DNA from: an uncultured Faecalicatena sp.
GTDB lineage: Bacteria; Bacillota; Clostridia; Lachnospirales; Lachnospiraceae
DNA: 64,000 nt
Reading direction: 5' to 3'
Assembly (NCBI GenBank): GCA_948468385.1
Contig: CAOKHZ010000009.1
Coordinates: forward strand, 62,001-126,000
The position numbers and the translations under genes are program-made. Under the pieces are notes generated by a model. It searched no databases. It was not told the origin of the DNA and saw only the letters and a list, made by a program, of their open reading frames with translations. Shown here in pieces: positions 41,223-50,503 of the stretch; positions within the stretch are counted from its first letter, which is position 1, and each line of letters starts with the position of its first letter.

Positions 41223-42728
41223 TTAGATGATGTATTCGATTACATCTTTTTCTGTTATATTTTTACTGCGCAGGTGGTCGAACTCCGCGGAGATTTTCCC
41301 GTCCTTCATAATGAGGATGCGGTCGCTCATTCCCAACAGCTCCGGTAATTCTTCGCTGATGAGCAAAATAGATTTTCCGGTCTTTTTGATTTCGTAAATC
41401 AGGCGGTACATTTCTGCCTTTACGCCAATGTCCACGCCACGGGTCGGGCAGTCCAAGACCAGTACGTCCGTGTCTTTTGCAATCCATTTTCCGAACACGA
41501 CCTTTTGCTTGTTACCACCGGAGAGTGCCCGTACTTCTTGCCTTTCGGACTGGCATTTGATTCGCAGCGAGTCAATTTGCTCCTGCACGTAACGCCGCTC
41601 CTTTTTTCGGGAAATGAATGGCGCCGTTCCCAGGTTCTTTTGATATCCGGTGCTGGAAATGTTGTCGTATATGGAGGCGCCAAGGGCCAGGGATTCTTTG
41701 TCCCTGTCTTTGGACGTATATCCGATTCCGTTCTTTACGGCCTCCGCCGAATTTCGAATGATTTTGCCGTCGATTCGCACTTCTCCGGAGCATATCGTCG
41801 CCAGGCCGAACACGGTTCTTCCCAGCTCGTGCATGCCGCACTGGGAAAGCCCGCCGATGCCCAGAATTTCTCCCTTATGCAGTGTCATGGAGAAATTTGT
41901 CAGTCCGCCCAGCGTGGTGACGCGGTCTACGACAAGCTTCGCTTCGTCAAGATAGCCGTCCTTGTCAGTGCGGTAATAAGAGCCGCTTATTTCCCGGCCA
42001 ATCATCAGCTCCCGAATTTTGTTTTCGTCAAATTTGGACTTCTCCATGTTTTGAATCAGCTCCCCGTCCTTCAATATGGTCAACGTGTCGCAGTATTCTA
42101 TTAATTCGTCCAAATCATGGGAAATCAAAAGCACGGCTTTTCCCTCGGCCGCCAGTTTGCGTATCAGGCGATATAAAATGTCCCTGCCGCTTTGGGAGAG
42201 CACGGTGGTCGTTTCGTCCACGATGAAGATGTCCGGGTTAAAACGAATGGCCTTGGCGATTTCTACCAGCTTGCGGTCCTGCATGTTCAGCGTATAAGTC
42301 ATGGCGGCGGCATGGATATCGCTGGCACCGATTCCGTCCAGTGCCTCCTGTGCTGCTTTTGTCATGGCGGCCCGGTCAATAATTCCGTTTTTGCGAAACA
42401 ACGTTTCTTGTCCTAGGAATAAGTTTTCCGCCACGGTTAACCGTTCTATCGTTCCCGCTTCCTGGACGATGATGCCGATATTGTTTTCTTGCGCGTGCAG
42501 GACGCTCTTTGGCTCCCAGGGCTTTTCGCGCAAGGTCATGGTACCGGCGGAGGGCCTATGGATTCCGGCGATGATGGCGGTGAGCGTGGACTTCCCGGAA
42601 CCGTTTTCTCCAATCAGCCCCCGAATCTCTCCGCCGTACACGGACAAATCTACGTTTTTTAGGGCTTTTGTGATTCCGAAATCTTTGGAAATTCCATGGC
42701 ATTGCAGTATTGATTTTTTTCCTTCCAT
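41223..42728 (-). CDS. Dual-domain ABC sugar ATPase (RbsA/MglA-like)
   Basis: A 501-residue protein from the ATG at 42728 (GAGGAAAAAAGT in front). NBD1 has a good Walker A, GENGSGKS (40-47), but VDETTTVL at Walker B and a weak signature (LNMQDRK). NBD2 has a degenerate P-loop region (GGLSQCGMHELG), a good LSGGNKQKVVFGKW signature and, at Walker B, VLDCPTRGVDIG. There cysteine stands where the catalytic glutamate is expected. It energises the two permeases and the sugar-binding lipoprotein. It is the first gene of the operon, divergent from the AraC regulator. Confidence 0.85.
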   Translation of the reverse strand: MEGKKSILQCHGISKDFGITKALKNVDLSVYGGEIRGLIGENGSGKSTLTAIIAGIHRPSAGTMTLREKPWEPKSVLHAQENNIGIIVQEAGTIERLTVAENLFLGQETLFRKNGIIDRAAMTKAAQEALDGIGASDIHAAAMTYTLNMQDRKLVEIAKAIRFNPDIFIVDETTTVLSQSGRDILYRLIRKLAAEGKAVLLISHDLDELIEYCDTLTILKDGELIQNMEKSKFDENKIRELMIGREISGSYYRTDKDGYLDEAKLVVDRVTTLGGLTNFSMTLHKGEILGIGGLSQCGMHELGRTVFGLATICSGEVRIDGKIIRNSAEAVKNGIGYTSKDRDKESLALGASIYDNISSTGYQKNLGTAPFISRKKERRYVQEQIDSLRIKCQSERQEVRALSGGNKQKVVFGKWIAKDTDVLVLDCPTRGVDIGVKAEMYRLIYEIKKTGKSILLISEELPELLGMSDRILIMKDGKISAEFDHLRSKNITEKDVIEYII

Positions 42729-42960
42729 ACTTTTTTCCTCTTTGTTTTTTTGTAGTGATTTTGACAAAGTGTACAATTTTTATTGGAAATTTTACTTCTG
42801 TTTGTTCATAATAGCATTCTTTTTGATGACGTGCTGTTATAAAAGTATGAAAACTATTATACAATTGCCTTGTTTTGAAAATACGCAACAATGTAATTGA
42901 AATAGCAATGATATAATAGTAAAATGTAAAGAAAGGAAAAGCCAAAGGAGGAAGGGACGT
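42729..42960. promoter_or_regulatory. Divergent control region between ABC operon and AraC gene
   Basis: The AT-rich gap has a TATAAT upstream of the AraC gene (42910-42917 region) and leftward candidates TTGTAT-17-TATAAC for the ABC operon. The AraC-type protein encoded next to it probably binds here; no clear repeat half-sites were resolved. Confidence 0.35.
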
Positions 42961-44208
42961 ATGAATGTTTCAAACTTGCAGGTTGAAAACAAATATGAAT
43001 TTTTTGCCGAATTGCTTTCCAGCTGTACGAATTTATCTTATATGTGTCTGGATGCGGATTTTTTGCTTGTATATTCGAATGCAACGGATTCTGTATCCCT
43101 GCAACGTCTGTTTTTTATGGATGCTTGCTGTAAGGAGTATTTGTGCTCTCTTGCGGCGGACTTCCGGGAACTTTTGATGCTGACTACCGGCCGGGTTTTT
43201 AAGTGGATGATTGTGTGTTCGGGAGAAAATGAGAAAAGCCGCTATTATCATGTAATCGGCCCGATGATGGAGACGGATTATCATTATCAAAACGCGGAAA
43301 AAATTTTGCAGGGTACCTGGTTGTCGCGGGAGGATTTTTTGACGTTGAGCCAATATATCAACACATTGCCCATCATGTCCCCGATTAATTTTTATCAGTA
43401 CGGGATGATGTTATATTATTGCGTGAATGGAAAGAAAACCTCCTTAAGTGACATTGTGTATTATGAGTCTTCCGACCCGCTGCCTTTTGATGAGGCCAAA
43501 GAAGAACTGGTGGTGCTGGAAAAGGCCGCAGAGCAGGGAAATCGGCCATCCTGGGTTATGGAGGAGCGGAAAATGCGCTACTTGGAGGAGGGAAATTTGA
43601 AATTTTTTGAGGATTTTCATGCACTTTCCTCCGTCGACATTCACTTCCAGTATGCCAATGACGATTTGTTTCATCAGACGAAGATCAATATCATCATTTC
43701 AACGGCACTGTGTTGCCGGGCGGCGATGCGCGGCGGCCTTGCCCCGGAAATCGCTTATCCCTTAAGCGGCTTGTATATCCGCAGCGCGGATCATGCCACG
43801 AACCATTCGGAATTGCAAAAAATTCACAATACGATGTTAAAAGATTTTTCCCAGCGCGTGCACAAGCACAAGCTGAAGCAAGGAATGTCTTTGCAGGTCA
43901 AGCTTTGCCATGATTATATTCAGATGCATGTTACCGATTCGCTGGATTTGGACACGCTTGCGGATGCCGTAGGGTATTCCAAGTATTATCTTTGCCACAA
44001 GTTTCAGGAGGAAACCGGCATGACGATTCAAAAGTACATTCACCAGGAACGGATGGAATACGCCAAGCAGCAGCTGCGCCTGACGAAGGAAAACGTTCAG
44101 GATATCAGCGACCGATTGCATTACTGCAATCCAAGTCATTTTTCTTCCCGCTTCCGGGCGTACACGGGAATGACGCCGAAGGAGTATAGGGAAAAGAATA
44201 TCCAATAG
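42961..44208 (+). CDS. AraC-family transcriptional regulator
   Basis: A 415-residue activator. The C-terminal two-HTH domain is plain: LDLDTLADAVGYSKYYLCHKF, then VQDISDRLHYCNPSHFSSRF and GMTPKEYREKN. The long N-terminal sensing domain (1 to about 300) is a type common in Clostridia with no recognised ligand. It is divergent from the ribose-type ABC/sulfatase operon, which it probably activates. AAAGGAGGAAGGGACGT precedes the ATG. Confidence 0.88.
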   Translation: MNVSNLQVENKYEFFAELLSSCTNLSYMCLDADFLLVYSNATDSVSLQRLFFMDACCKEYLCSLAADFRELLMLTTGRVFKWMIVCSGENEKSRYYHVIGPMMETDYHYQNAEKILQGTWLSREDFLTLSQYINTLPIMSPINFYQYGMMLYYCVNGKKTSLSDIVYYESSDPLPFDEAKEELVVLEKAAEQGNRPSWVMEERKMRYLEEGNLKFFEDFHALSSVDIHFQYANDDLFHQTKINIIISTALCCRAAMRGGLAPEIAYPLSGLYIRSADHATNHSELQKIHNTMLKDFSQRVHKHKLKQGMSLQVKLCHDYIQMHVTDSLDLDTLADAVGYSKYYLCHKFQEETGMTIQKYIHQERMEYAKQQLRLTKENVQDISDRLHYCNPSHFSSRFRAYTGMTPKEYREKNIQ

Positions 44209-44300
44209 GTGTCGGCTTCGGATAAATGGAAAAAATTCATTGCGTATCAGGCGTTTTTTGGACACAATGATAATAGTCGTTGAAGCTGGAGGAAAAGCGG

Positions 44301-45584
44301 ATGTATTTTGAAAAAATAGAAATCGAAAATTTCAGGTCAATAGTAAGTATGGAATTAAATTTCAAGCCGGGAGTGAATTTGCTTATAGGTGACAATGGGG
44401 TGGGGAAAACCTCTATATTGGATGCAATTGTCATTGCGTTGGGTGGCTATCTAAATGGGGTAAACGGAGTTTCCGCGAAAAATATTGTCATGGCAGATGT
44501 AAGGCTTAATACAGTGAATGTGGGAAGTGTGTCTACGAGTATCCAATATCATACGCCGGTAAGAATAGGTTGTGAATTGAACGTGGACAATCAGATTTAT
44601 AAATGGGAGAGGATTCGCGAGGATGAATCGCCTAGGCGAAATACGAAAATCGTTAAAAGGGACGGAGATATTTCAAGATATGCGAAAGAGATTACCAACG
44701 ACGTTGCACAAGAGCTACCGGTTTTCAGTTATCAGAGCTCTGTTCGTGCATCACAAACCCGGCGGGGGGATTTTGGCGCGAAAATGAAGAAAAAGATGGA
44801 TGACAGAAGGTGCGGATATTTAGGGTGCTTGGATTCTGTTCTTGATTTGAAGCGGGTAAAAGAATGGTGCTATGAGATGCAGAGAGTTGAGTTCGAACAA
44901 GAAAAAAAGATAGCGGAGTATGAGCAATTTAAAGAAATCGTAGGTACCGTCATGCAATGGATGAGCGAACTGAAAGAAGCTCCGAAAGTGTATTATTCAA
45001 GACAACATCGAGATATTGTTTATGCGGAGAAAAATGAGGTGTTGCCCATATCGTGTCTGAGTGCGGGGTATCAGTCGGTATTGTGGATGGTAATGGATAT
45101 TGCCTATCGCCTGGCCACCCTGAATCCGGGAAAAATGAATTTAAATGAAAGCAAAGGCGTGGTTCTGATTGACGAAGTGGATATGCATTTGCATCCAAAG
45201 TGGCAGTGGAATGTGATTAAGACTTTGGAAAAAACGTTTCCGAATATTCAGTTCATTATTGCGACGTATTCTCCCATAATTATTTCTTCATGTAAAAGGG
45301 GAAATTTGATTTTGATTGATGGTGAGCAAAAAGTAACTTATTTAAAAAATGCGTATGGTTATTCGGTTAATGATGTTCTTGAATTATGTCAGGGGAGTTC
45401 GGACGTTTTGAAAAATATCAAAGTGACGAGGGAAAAAATTGACGTCGCGATAGCGGAAAATGATTTTGATAAAGCGATCCGTCTTTTGGAGAACATGATT
45501 GAGGAATATGGACTGGACAATACGGAAGTCATAAAGGCAAAAACGGAATTGGATATGGAGAAGTTCTTGGAAGAGGAAATATGA
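44301..45584 (+). CDS. AAA/ABC-type ATPase of a Septu-like pair (PtuA-like)
   Basis: A 427-residue ATPase from the ATG at 44301; GGAGG lies nine bases upstream. A nearby in-frame TTG at 44280 is unlikely as the start. Walker A is GDNGVGKT (30-37). Walker B is GVVLIDEVDMHLHPKW with D291 and E292. FIIATYSPIIISS follows as the switch region. This is the compact layout of PtuA or retron-effector ATPases. The HNH gene follows after one base but is interrupted, so the ATPase may now be without its nuclease. Composition is more AT-rich than the transporter genes on either side. Confidence 0.8.
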   Translation: MYFEKIEIENFRSIVSMELNFKPGVNLLIGDNGVGKTSILDAIVIALGGYLNGVNGVSAKNIVMADVRLNTVNVGSVSTSIQYHTPVRIGCELNVDNQIYKWERIREDESPRRNTKIVKRDGDISRYAKEITNDVAQELPVFSYQSSVRASQTRRGDFGAKMKKKMDDRRCGYLGCLDSVLDLKRVKEWCYEMQRVEFEQEKKIAEYEQFKEIVGTVMQWMSELKEAPKVYYSRQHRDIVYAEKNEVLPISCLSAGYQSVLWMVMDIAYRLATLNPGKMNLNESKGVVLIDEVDMHLHPKWQWNVIKTLEKTFPNIQFIIATYSPIIISSCKRGNLILIDGEQKVTYLKNAYGYSVNDVLELCQGSSDVLKNIKVTREKIDVAIAENDFDKAIRLLENMIEEYGLDNTEVIKAKTELDMEKFLEEEI

Positions 45585-45585
45585 C

Positions 45586-46335
45586 ATGATATACATTAGC
45601 AAACAAAAACCAGATAAAGAAATTTTGGATAAAATTGCGGAAATAAAAAATTCTTCAGAATGGAAGCGGGCGGAAAATGGAGATACAAAAGCAATACGTC
45701 AATGTTTTGACAACTTGCCGAAAGCGCATATCAGGAAAAGAATATTGCAGGAATAGCATTGTCTATGTGCATATTGTATGCGGCGAATCAATGATAATCC
45801 GCTTTACACAACGATAGAACACTGGTTTCCGCTTAGTAAGGATAAAGAACGGGCATTGGACTATAACAATATGATTGGAGTCTGTAGAGGGGGCGCATCT
45901 TCTGATGATGTGGCAGAGGGGAATAAACGTGAATTATGTTGCGATGCTTATAAAGGCGACGAAGAAATTACAATAAATCCGTTAAACCCGGCACATATGA
46001 AATTGACTAAATATACAAAGGACGGGGTGATATATACGTCCAATCCTAAATTGGACGAGGACATAAAAGAGAGGTTACGATTAAATGGCGTGTTTCATTC
46101 TGACGGGAGCTTTAAATGTGATACGACAACGGGATTGGTGAAAGGCCGCAGAGATGCATATCAGAAGAGCAGGATGATTATCGAGGTGCTTGATCGAAAA
46201 AGAAAGTTAACGTCAGCTGCTGTCAGGAAACAAATCGATAAGATGGAACAAGCGGAAATGAGGGAAGAATTTGTCGGTGTTGTTGTTTTCTTTTTGGAAA
46301 GAAAGTACAAATCATTGGTGAGTCAAGGAAAATAG
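45586..46335 (+). pseudogene. HNH nuclease (TIGR02646/PtuB-like) interrupted by one amber codon
   Basis: The ATG at 45586 opens a frame that reads 56 residues (MIYISKQKPDKEIL...KRILQE) to a TAG at 45754-45756. It then continues in the same frame with HCLCAYCMRRI, the zinc/HNH core, to a TAA at 46333-46335. The stop sits where related proteins have Gln or another residue (CAG to TAG). The core shows C-A-Y-C, the IEHWFPLS acid-His pair, and ELCCDAYKGD. Apart from the stop, the roughly 249-residue protein looks whole. The frame could be rescued by amber suppression or by re-initiation. It pairs with the ATPase immediately upstream. Confidence 0.8.
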
Positions 46336-46355
46336 GATGAAAAAAGTGATTTCCC

Positions 46356-46413
46356 TTGCATTTACTTTAAAATAGTGTTAATATAGCATTAATACAATTA
46401 ACGGTGCGTTAAT
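46356..46413 (+). promoter_or_regulatory. Promoter and palindromic operator of the esterase gene
   Basis: TTGCAT (46356-46361), 17 bases, TAATAT (46379-46384), then a palindrome, ATTAAC-GGTGC-GTTAAT (46397-46413), over the likely start. The same layout is repeated at 63107-63164. The neighbouring LacI protein is a candidate binder. Confidence 0.65.
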
Positions 46414-46498
46414 ACATAAATGGCATTCTTGGTAAAGGAATGAAGAGACGGGCTGGCTTATGTGGGAATGTCTTGTACGGCGCGCAGAAGGAGGAGCT

Positions 46499-48076
46499 AT
46501 GTTACAGACGGCGGAGATTTTTCAAAGTGGAATGATGTTGCAGCGGGAGAAGCCGATTACCGTGTGGGGGACGGCAAAGCCAAACGCACAAGTGACGGTG
46601 GAGATTCAAGGGCAGAGCGCGCAGGCGAAAGCGGATGAGAGCGGGGCGTGGAGCGTGTCCGTTCCGGCACTTGTGGCATCGGCATCAGAGACGATGACGG
46701 TCAAGGCGGGAGACGAGGCACTCGTGTACGAGGACGTGGCGGTCGGCGAGGTGTGGCTGGCCGGCGGGCAGTCGAACATGGAATTCGCGATGCGCTATGA
46801 GAAGCATAAGGCGGAAGCACTTGAGAATTGTGAGGATGCCCGGGTTCGTTTTTATGACGTGCCGGAGGTTTGCTATGACGGCCAGCGCGAGGAGTTCGAC
46901 TATAGCCGGATGGCCGTTTGGCGCAAGGCGACGAAAGAGGATTTGGATTATTTCAGTGCCGTTGGATATTATTTCCAGAAAGAGTTGGAGAAGACGTTGG
47001 ACGTGCCGGTAGGTATCGTCGGATGTAACTGGGGCGGCACGACGGCCAGCGTGTGGATGTCAAGGGAGACGTTGGAGCGCGTGGGCGAGCCGTGGATACG
47101 GTGGTTCGAGCAGAAATGCGAGGGGCGCGACATGGAGGCGTATTGGAAGGAGCAGCATGGTAATCCGACGAACGACCAGGGGAATCCGTTCAACCAGTTT
47201 TCGGAAATGATTATGCCGAGGACGCTGAGTGACGAGGAAGTGAAACGGTTTTTTGGCGCCATGCAAGCCAACGCGCCGGAGGGCGTCGATATCGCGGAAA
47301 TAATGGCGAACATGTTAGATGCCAAGACGTTTCCAAGCTGCCTTTACGAGCACATGGTAAAGACGATTGCGCCTTACGGGGTTCGCGGCATCCTTTGGTA
47401 TCAGGGGGAAAGTGATGATGACGTGCCGGGCATGAATGTTTTGTATAAGGACATGCTGACGGGCGTGATTGGTGATTGGCGGGCATTGTGGGGCGAGGAA
47501 TTGCCGTTCTTGTTCGTGCAGCTTCCGGGTTATGAAAGATGGCTTATGAATACGCAGAAGAATCATTATCCGGTGATTCGCAAGTGTCAGGAAGACGTGG
47601 CGAAGACGGTCAAAGGCACGCACCTTTGCTCCATCGCCGACGTGGGTGAGGAGTTTGACATCCATCCGAAGGATAAGAAGACGGTCGGGGAGCGTTTGTC
47701 CTTGTTGGCAAGGCATTACGTGTATGGAGAGGATATTTTGTGCGACGCGCCGGTGGCGAAGGAGGCCGTGCGGGATGGCAGGCAAATCACGATTACGTTT
47801 GAAAATGCCGGAGCCGGATTACATATCAAGGATGAGGAATTGTCCGCGATGCGGGTCATGGTGGAAGACGGGTCTGCATTTTTCAACGGGGAAGATGAAG
47901 CGGAGGCGGAAGGAGTCACGTTTACGGCAAAGGTGGACGGCGACAAGTTGGTGCTGACGTTGAAGGAGGAAACGGATAAAAAGGTGAAGGTGGCGTTTGC
48001 CAGAACGAGCTGGTATCTGGTGAATTTGTACAATGAGGCGGACATACCGGCGATACCGTTTGAATTTGTACTGTGA
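46499..48076 (+). CDS. Sialate-O-acetylesterase-like SGNH esterase
   Basis: A 526-residue carbohydrate esterase, starting after AGGAGGAGCT at the ATG 46499. An N-terminal beta domain precedes the SGNH fold. S92 lies in AGGQSNMEF. WYQGESDDD is the later family motif. D387 and H389 in DIHPKDK complete the triad. A C-terminal beta domain follows. The family removes O-acetyl groups from sugars such as sialate or hemicellulose sugars. There is no signal peptide, so it acts on imported substrate. A truncated copy of residues 167-284 lies at 63191-63526. Confidence 0.85.
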   Translation: MLQTAEIFQSGMMLQREKPITVWGTAKPNAQVTVEIQGQSAQAKADESGAWSVSVPALVASASETMTVKAGDEALVYEDVAVGEVWLAGGQSNMEFAMRYEKHKAEALENCEDARVRFYDVPEVCYDGQREEFDYSRMAVWRKATKEDLDYFSAVGYYFQKELEKTLDVPVGIVGCNWGGTTASVWMSRETLERVGEPWIRWFEQKCEGRDMEAYWKEQHGNPTNDQGNPFNQFSEMIMPRTLSDEEVKRFFGAMQANAPEGVDIAEIMANMLDAKTFPSCLYEHMVKTIAPYGVRGILWYQGESDDDVPGMNVLYKDMLTGVIGDWRALWGEELPFLFVQLPGYERWLMNTQKNHYPVIRKCQEDVAKTVKGTHLCSIADVGEEFDIHPKDKKTVGERLSLLARHYVYGEDILCDAPVAKEAVRDGRQITITFENAGAGLHIKDEELSAMRVMVEDGSAFFNGEDEAEAEGVTFTAKVDGDKLVLTLKEETDKKVKVAFARTSWYLVNLYNEADIPAIPFEFVL

Positions 48077-48122
48077 CAAGATTTATCTCAGTCGGAGAAG
48101 ACTGTTTCGCCGAATGAAAAGG

Positions 48123-48163
48123 TGCCGCATCAAACCGGTTTAAAGCGAGGGTTTGGTGCGGCA
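48123..48163 (+). terminator. Hairpin terminator after the esterase gene
   Basis: TGCCGCATCAAACC (48123-48136) pairs with GGTTTGGTGCGGCA (48150-48163) with one wobble, followed by TTTCC. It sits between the convergent esterase and LacI genes. Confidence 0.6.
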
Positions 48164-48204
48164 TTTCCTATGGTGCGCCCTAACGGCGCGCGTTTCGTGG
48201 CAAT

Positions 48205-49215
48205 TTACACACTGTTTCGCTTCAGCAGCGTGGTTCTTATTTCAATATTGTAGGTCAGGGTGTCCCGTTCCGTGATGAGCTGGACGAGGCGGCCAACCGC
48301 CGTTTTTCCCATAAAGTGGGTCGGCGCGTTGATGGTGGTTAGCGTCGGCGTGACGAACTCACAGAGCGGCAGGTCGCCAAACCCGATTACGGCGATATCC
48401 TCCGGGATACGGTATCCGCACTCCTTCAGGGCGGTAATCGCGCCGATGGCAATTAAGTCGTTGTCCGCGAAATAGCATGGCGCGGGCTCTTCCCCGGATT
48501 CAAGGATTTCCTTCATGTCGGCATAGGCACCCTCCTGGGACGGGGAGAGGGCATGGACCACACAGCGTGCCCGGGACATGCCATTGGTTCGAATCGCCTT
48601 GTAAAACCCCTCAGAGCGCTCCTGAAAATTGTGGGTGGGATAACTGGAGCACAAGTAACCGGGCTGTGTCTTTCGCTTGGAAATCAGGTGGCTCGTGGCG
48701 AGGAAGGCACCCTGGGCGTTGTTGATTTTGACACAATCATAGTCCAACATTTCAAAATAAGAGTCGAGAATGACAATCGGCAGTTCAAAATCTGAAAAAT
48801 AGGAAATGGAGGTGTCGTCCATTTCAGTGGCCAGAAGGATGATGCCGGAAAATTGAGAGGTCTTTATATTGTATAACTGTTCTTCTAAATCTTCATCTTC
48901 GTATACGTATCGGATTACGAGGTCGTAATGTTCCCTTTTACAACCAATGCTTACGCCGTTGGACAAGGCAGAAAAGAAAGCGGTGTCGTTTCGGATGACG
49001 GTGCCGCTTTTGTGATAAATGACGAAACAAATCGTTCCTTGGGGAACGGTGCTGGAAACTGCCTTTTTCTGAAAATCATAGCCATATTTATGTGCGGCTT
49101 CCAATACTCTCTTTCGCGTGGTCGTGCTAACTCCTGGTTTATTATTAAGTACGATGGAGATGGCAGCTTCAGATAAATTAAGTTTCGCGGCGAGCTCTTT
49201 TGCTGTGATTGACAT
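48205..49215 (-). CDS. LacI-family transcriptional repressor
   Basis: A 336-residue regulator. The N-terminal HTH is ITAKELAAKLNLSEAAISIVLN and the hinge KRVLEAAHKYGYDFQ. The ligand domain has the usual DDTSISYFSDFELPIVILDSYF and DIAVIGFGDLPLCEFVTPTLTTI. The ATG follows AGGAGGAAAATT. It should sense a sugar and control the flanking esterase/ABC genes. Two AGATTTACTAAA operator arms sit over its own promoter, suggesting autoregulation. Confidence 0.88.
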   Translation of the reverse strand: MSITAKELAAKLNLSEAAISIVLNNKPGVSTTTRKRVLEAAHKYGYDFQKKAVSSTVPQGTICFVIYHKSGTVIRNDTAFFSALSNGVSIGCKREHYDLVIRYVYEDEDLEEQLYNIKTSQFSGIILLATEMDDTSISYFSDFELPIVILDSYFEMLDYDCVKINNAQGAFLATSHLISKRKTQPGYLCSSYPTHNFQERSEGFYKAIRTNGMSRARCVVHALSPSQEGAYADMKEILESGEEPAPCYFADNDLIAIGAITALKECGYRIPEDIAVIGFGDLPLCEFVTPTLTTINAPTHFMGKTAVGRLVQLITERDTLTYNIEIRTTLLKRNSV

Positions 49216-49282
49216 AATTTTCCTCCTAAAAAACGAAATTTTTTGTGTAAAATGTAAAAATATAAACTGCTAAAACAAGAGG

Positions 49283-49333
49283 AGATTTACTAAAAGTTGA
49301 GATTAGTATATCAAATTTAGTAAATCTAGTCAA
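49283..49333 (-). promoter_or_regulatory. lacI-type promoter with paired operator arms
   Basis: Leftward -35 TTGACT (49333-49328), a 17-base spacer and -10 TATACT (49310-49305). AGATTTACTAAA (49283-49294) and its exact inverse TTTAGTAAATCT (49316-49327) stand 33 bases apart start to start; the second lies inside the spacer and the first just past the start site. This fits a repressor dimer or looped pair acting on lacI and perhaps the divergent esterase gene at 49430. Confidence 0.65.
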
Positions 49334-49429
49334 TAAATACTTAATTAAATATTCTAATTTAGAAGAAAAGGATTTAATATGGGACATACCAAGACAAGAG
49401 GAGAAGAAAGGCGGGTGAGGAGCTAAGAT

Positions 49430-50434
49430 ATGAGTGTGAAGATTGAGCGTTCGACATATTTTAAAGACGTTTTGAAAATGCCGGGGCTTTCGGGCAGGGA
49501 ATACATGGTGGGTCTGCCGGACGGGATGCCGGGAATCGATTTGGAAAAAATGACGTTGAAGGAAATCGGCGATGTCGCCGGATGGGATGCCGATTCCATG
49601 GCGGACGGACTTACATATCTTATGGAAAAAGCATCGGCGGAAAACATTTTTTATGATTATTGGGACGAGGAAGAACGGCGGCAGCATCCGGAAAAGAGAG
49701 AGACCGGCCTGGCAGTGTTTCTGACCGGGGAAAAAAGCAAGTTCATCATCCTCGTTGCGGGCGGCGGTTATAGGATGGTTTGTTCTCTGGTAGAATCATA
49801 TCCTTATGTGAAGCGGCTGAATGAAATGGGATATTCCGTGTTCGTACTGAAATATCGGACGTATCCATATGCGGCGATGCCCGGACCGATTGAGGATTTG
49901 GCCAGGGCGGTATCGTATATTACAAGCCACGCAGGGCAATTTAATGTTGAGGCAACAAACTATGCCCTTTGCGGTGCCTCGGCGGGGGGACATCTGGCGG
50001 CAGCCTTTGGGACAAAAAGCCTGGGGTACCAAAAATATGGAGTCGAAAAACCATCGTGCTTGTTTTTGGCTTATCCGTTCATCAGCTATATGGACATAGG
50101 GCGGACAGATACGGTGAACCGCATGCTGGAGCGGGCGTTTGGAGAACGAATGCATGATGAGGATTTGTGGAGGCAGTATTCCATCGAGGAACAAGTGGAC
50201 GAGCAGTACCCGCCCGTATTCCTCTGGCAATGCGTGGGAGACCCGGTGGTGCCGTCGTCTCATTCCAGAATGATGGCGGAGGCGTTGAAAGAGAAACAGA
50301 TCCCTTGTCAATATGAGCCGGTGGAAGGCAATGTCCACGGCTGGGGAGTGGCGGATCACACGTCGGCACAAGGATGGCTTTTGCGGGCAGTAAGGTTTTG
50401 GGAACAATGCGCACGGGATGGGGGTGGAAAATAA
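49430..50434 (+). CDS. Alpha/beta-hydrolase esterase (BD-FAE/Aes-like)
   Basis: A 334-residue cytoplasmic esterase. The oxyanion strand is VAGGGYRM. The nucleophile S184 lies in GASAGGHLAA. The late His is in GNVHGWGVAD. This is the family of acetyl, feruloyl and lipid-type esterases often found in glycan loci. It is divergent from lacI and leads the ABC transporter operon, which starts 69 bases after its stop. Confidence 0.8.
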   Translation: MSVKIERSTYFKDVLKMPGLSGREYMVGLPDGMPGIDLEKMTLKEIGDVAGWDADSMADGLTYLMEKASAENIFYDYWDEEERRQHPEKRETGLAVFLTGEKSKFIILVAGGGYRMVCSLVESYPYVKRLNEMGYSVFVLKYRTYPYAAMPGPIEDLARAVSYITSHAGQFNVEATNYALCGASAGGHLAAAFGTKSLGYQKYGVEKPSCLFLAYPFISYMDIGRTDTVNRMLERAFGERMHDEDLWRQYSIEEQVDEQYPPVFLWQCVGDPVVPSSHSRMMAEALKEKQIPCQYEPVEGNVHGWGVADHTSAQGWLLRAVRFWEQCARDGGGK

Positions 50435-50503
50435 AAGCGCGCGAAAAAGATATACAAAAGAAAGCTAAAAATGAAAAAGTGAGAATCAAAGGAGAATGGA
50501 AAA

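Noticed and set aside
44301-46335. Retron with ATPase/HNH effectors
   Set aside because: The effector pair resembles retron-linked proteins, but no reverse transcriptase gene or msr/msd-like structure lies nearby.
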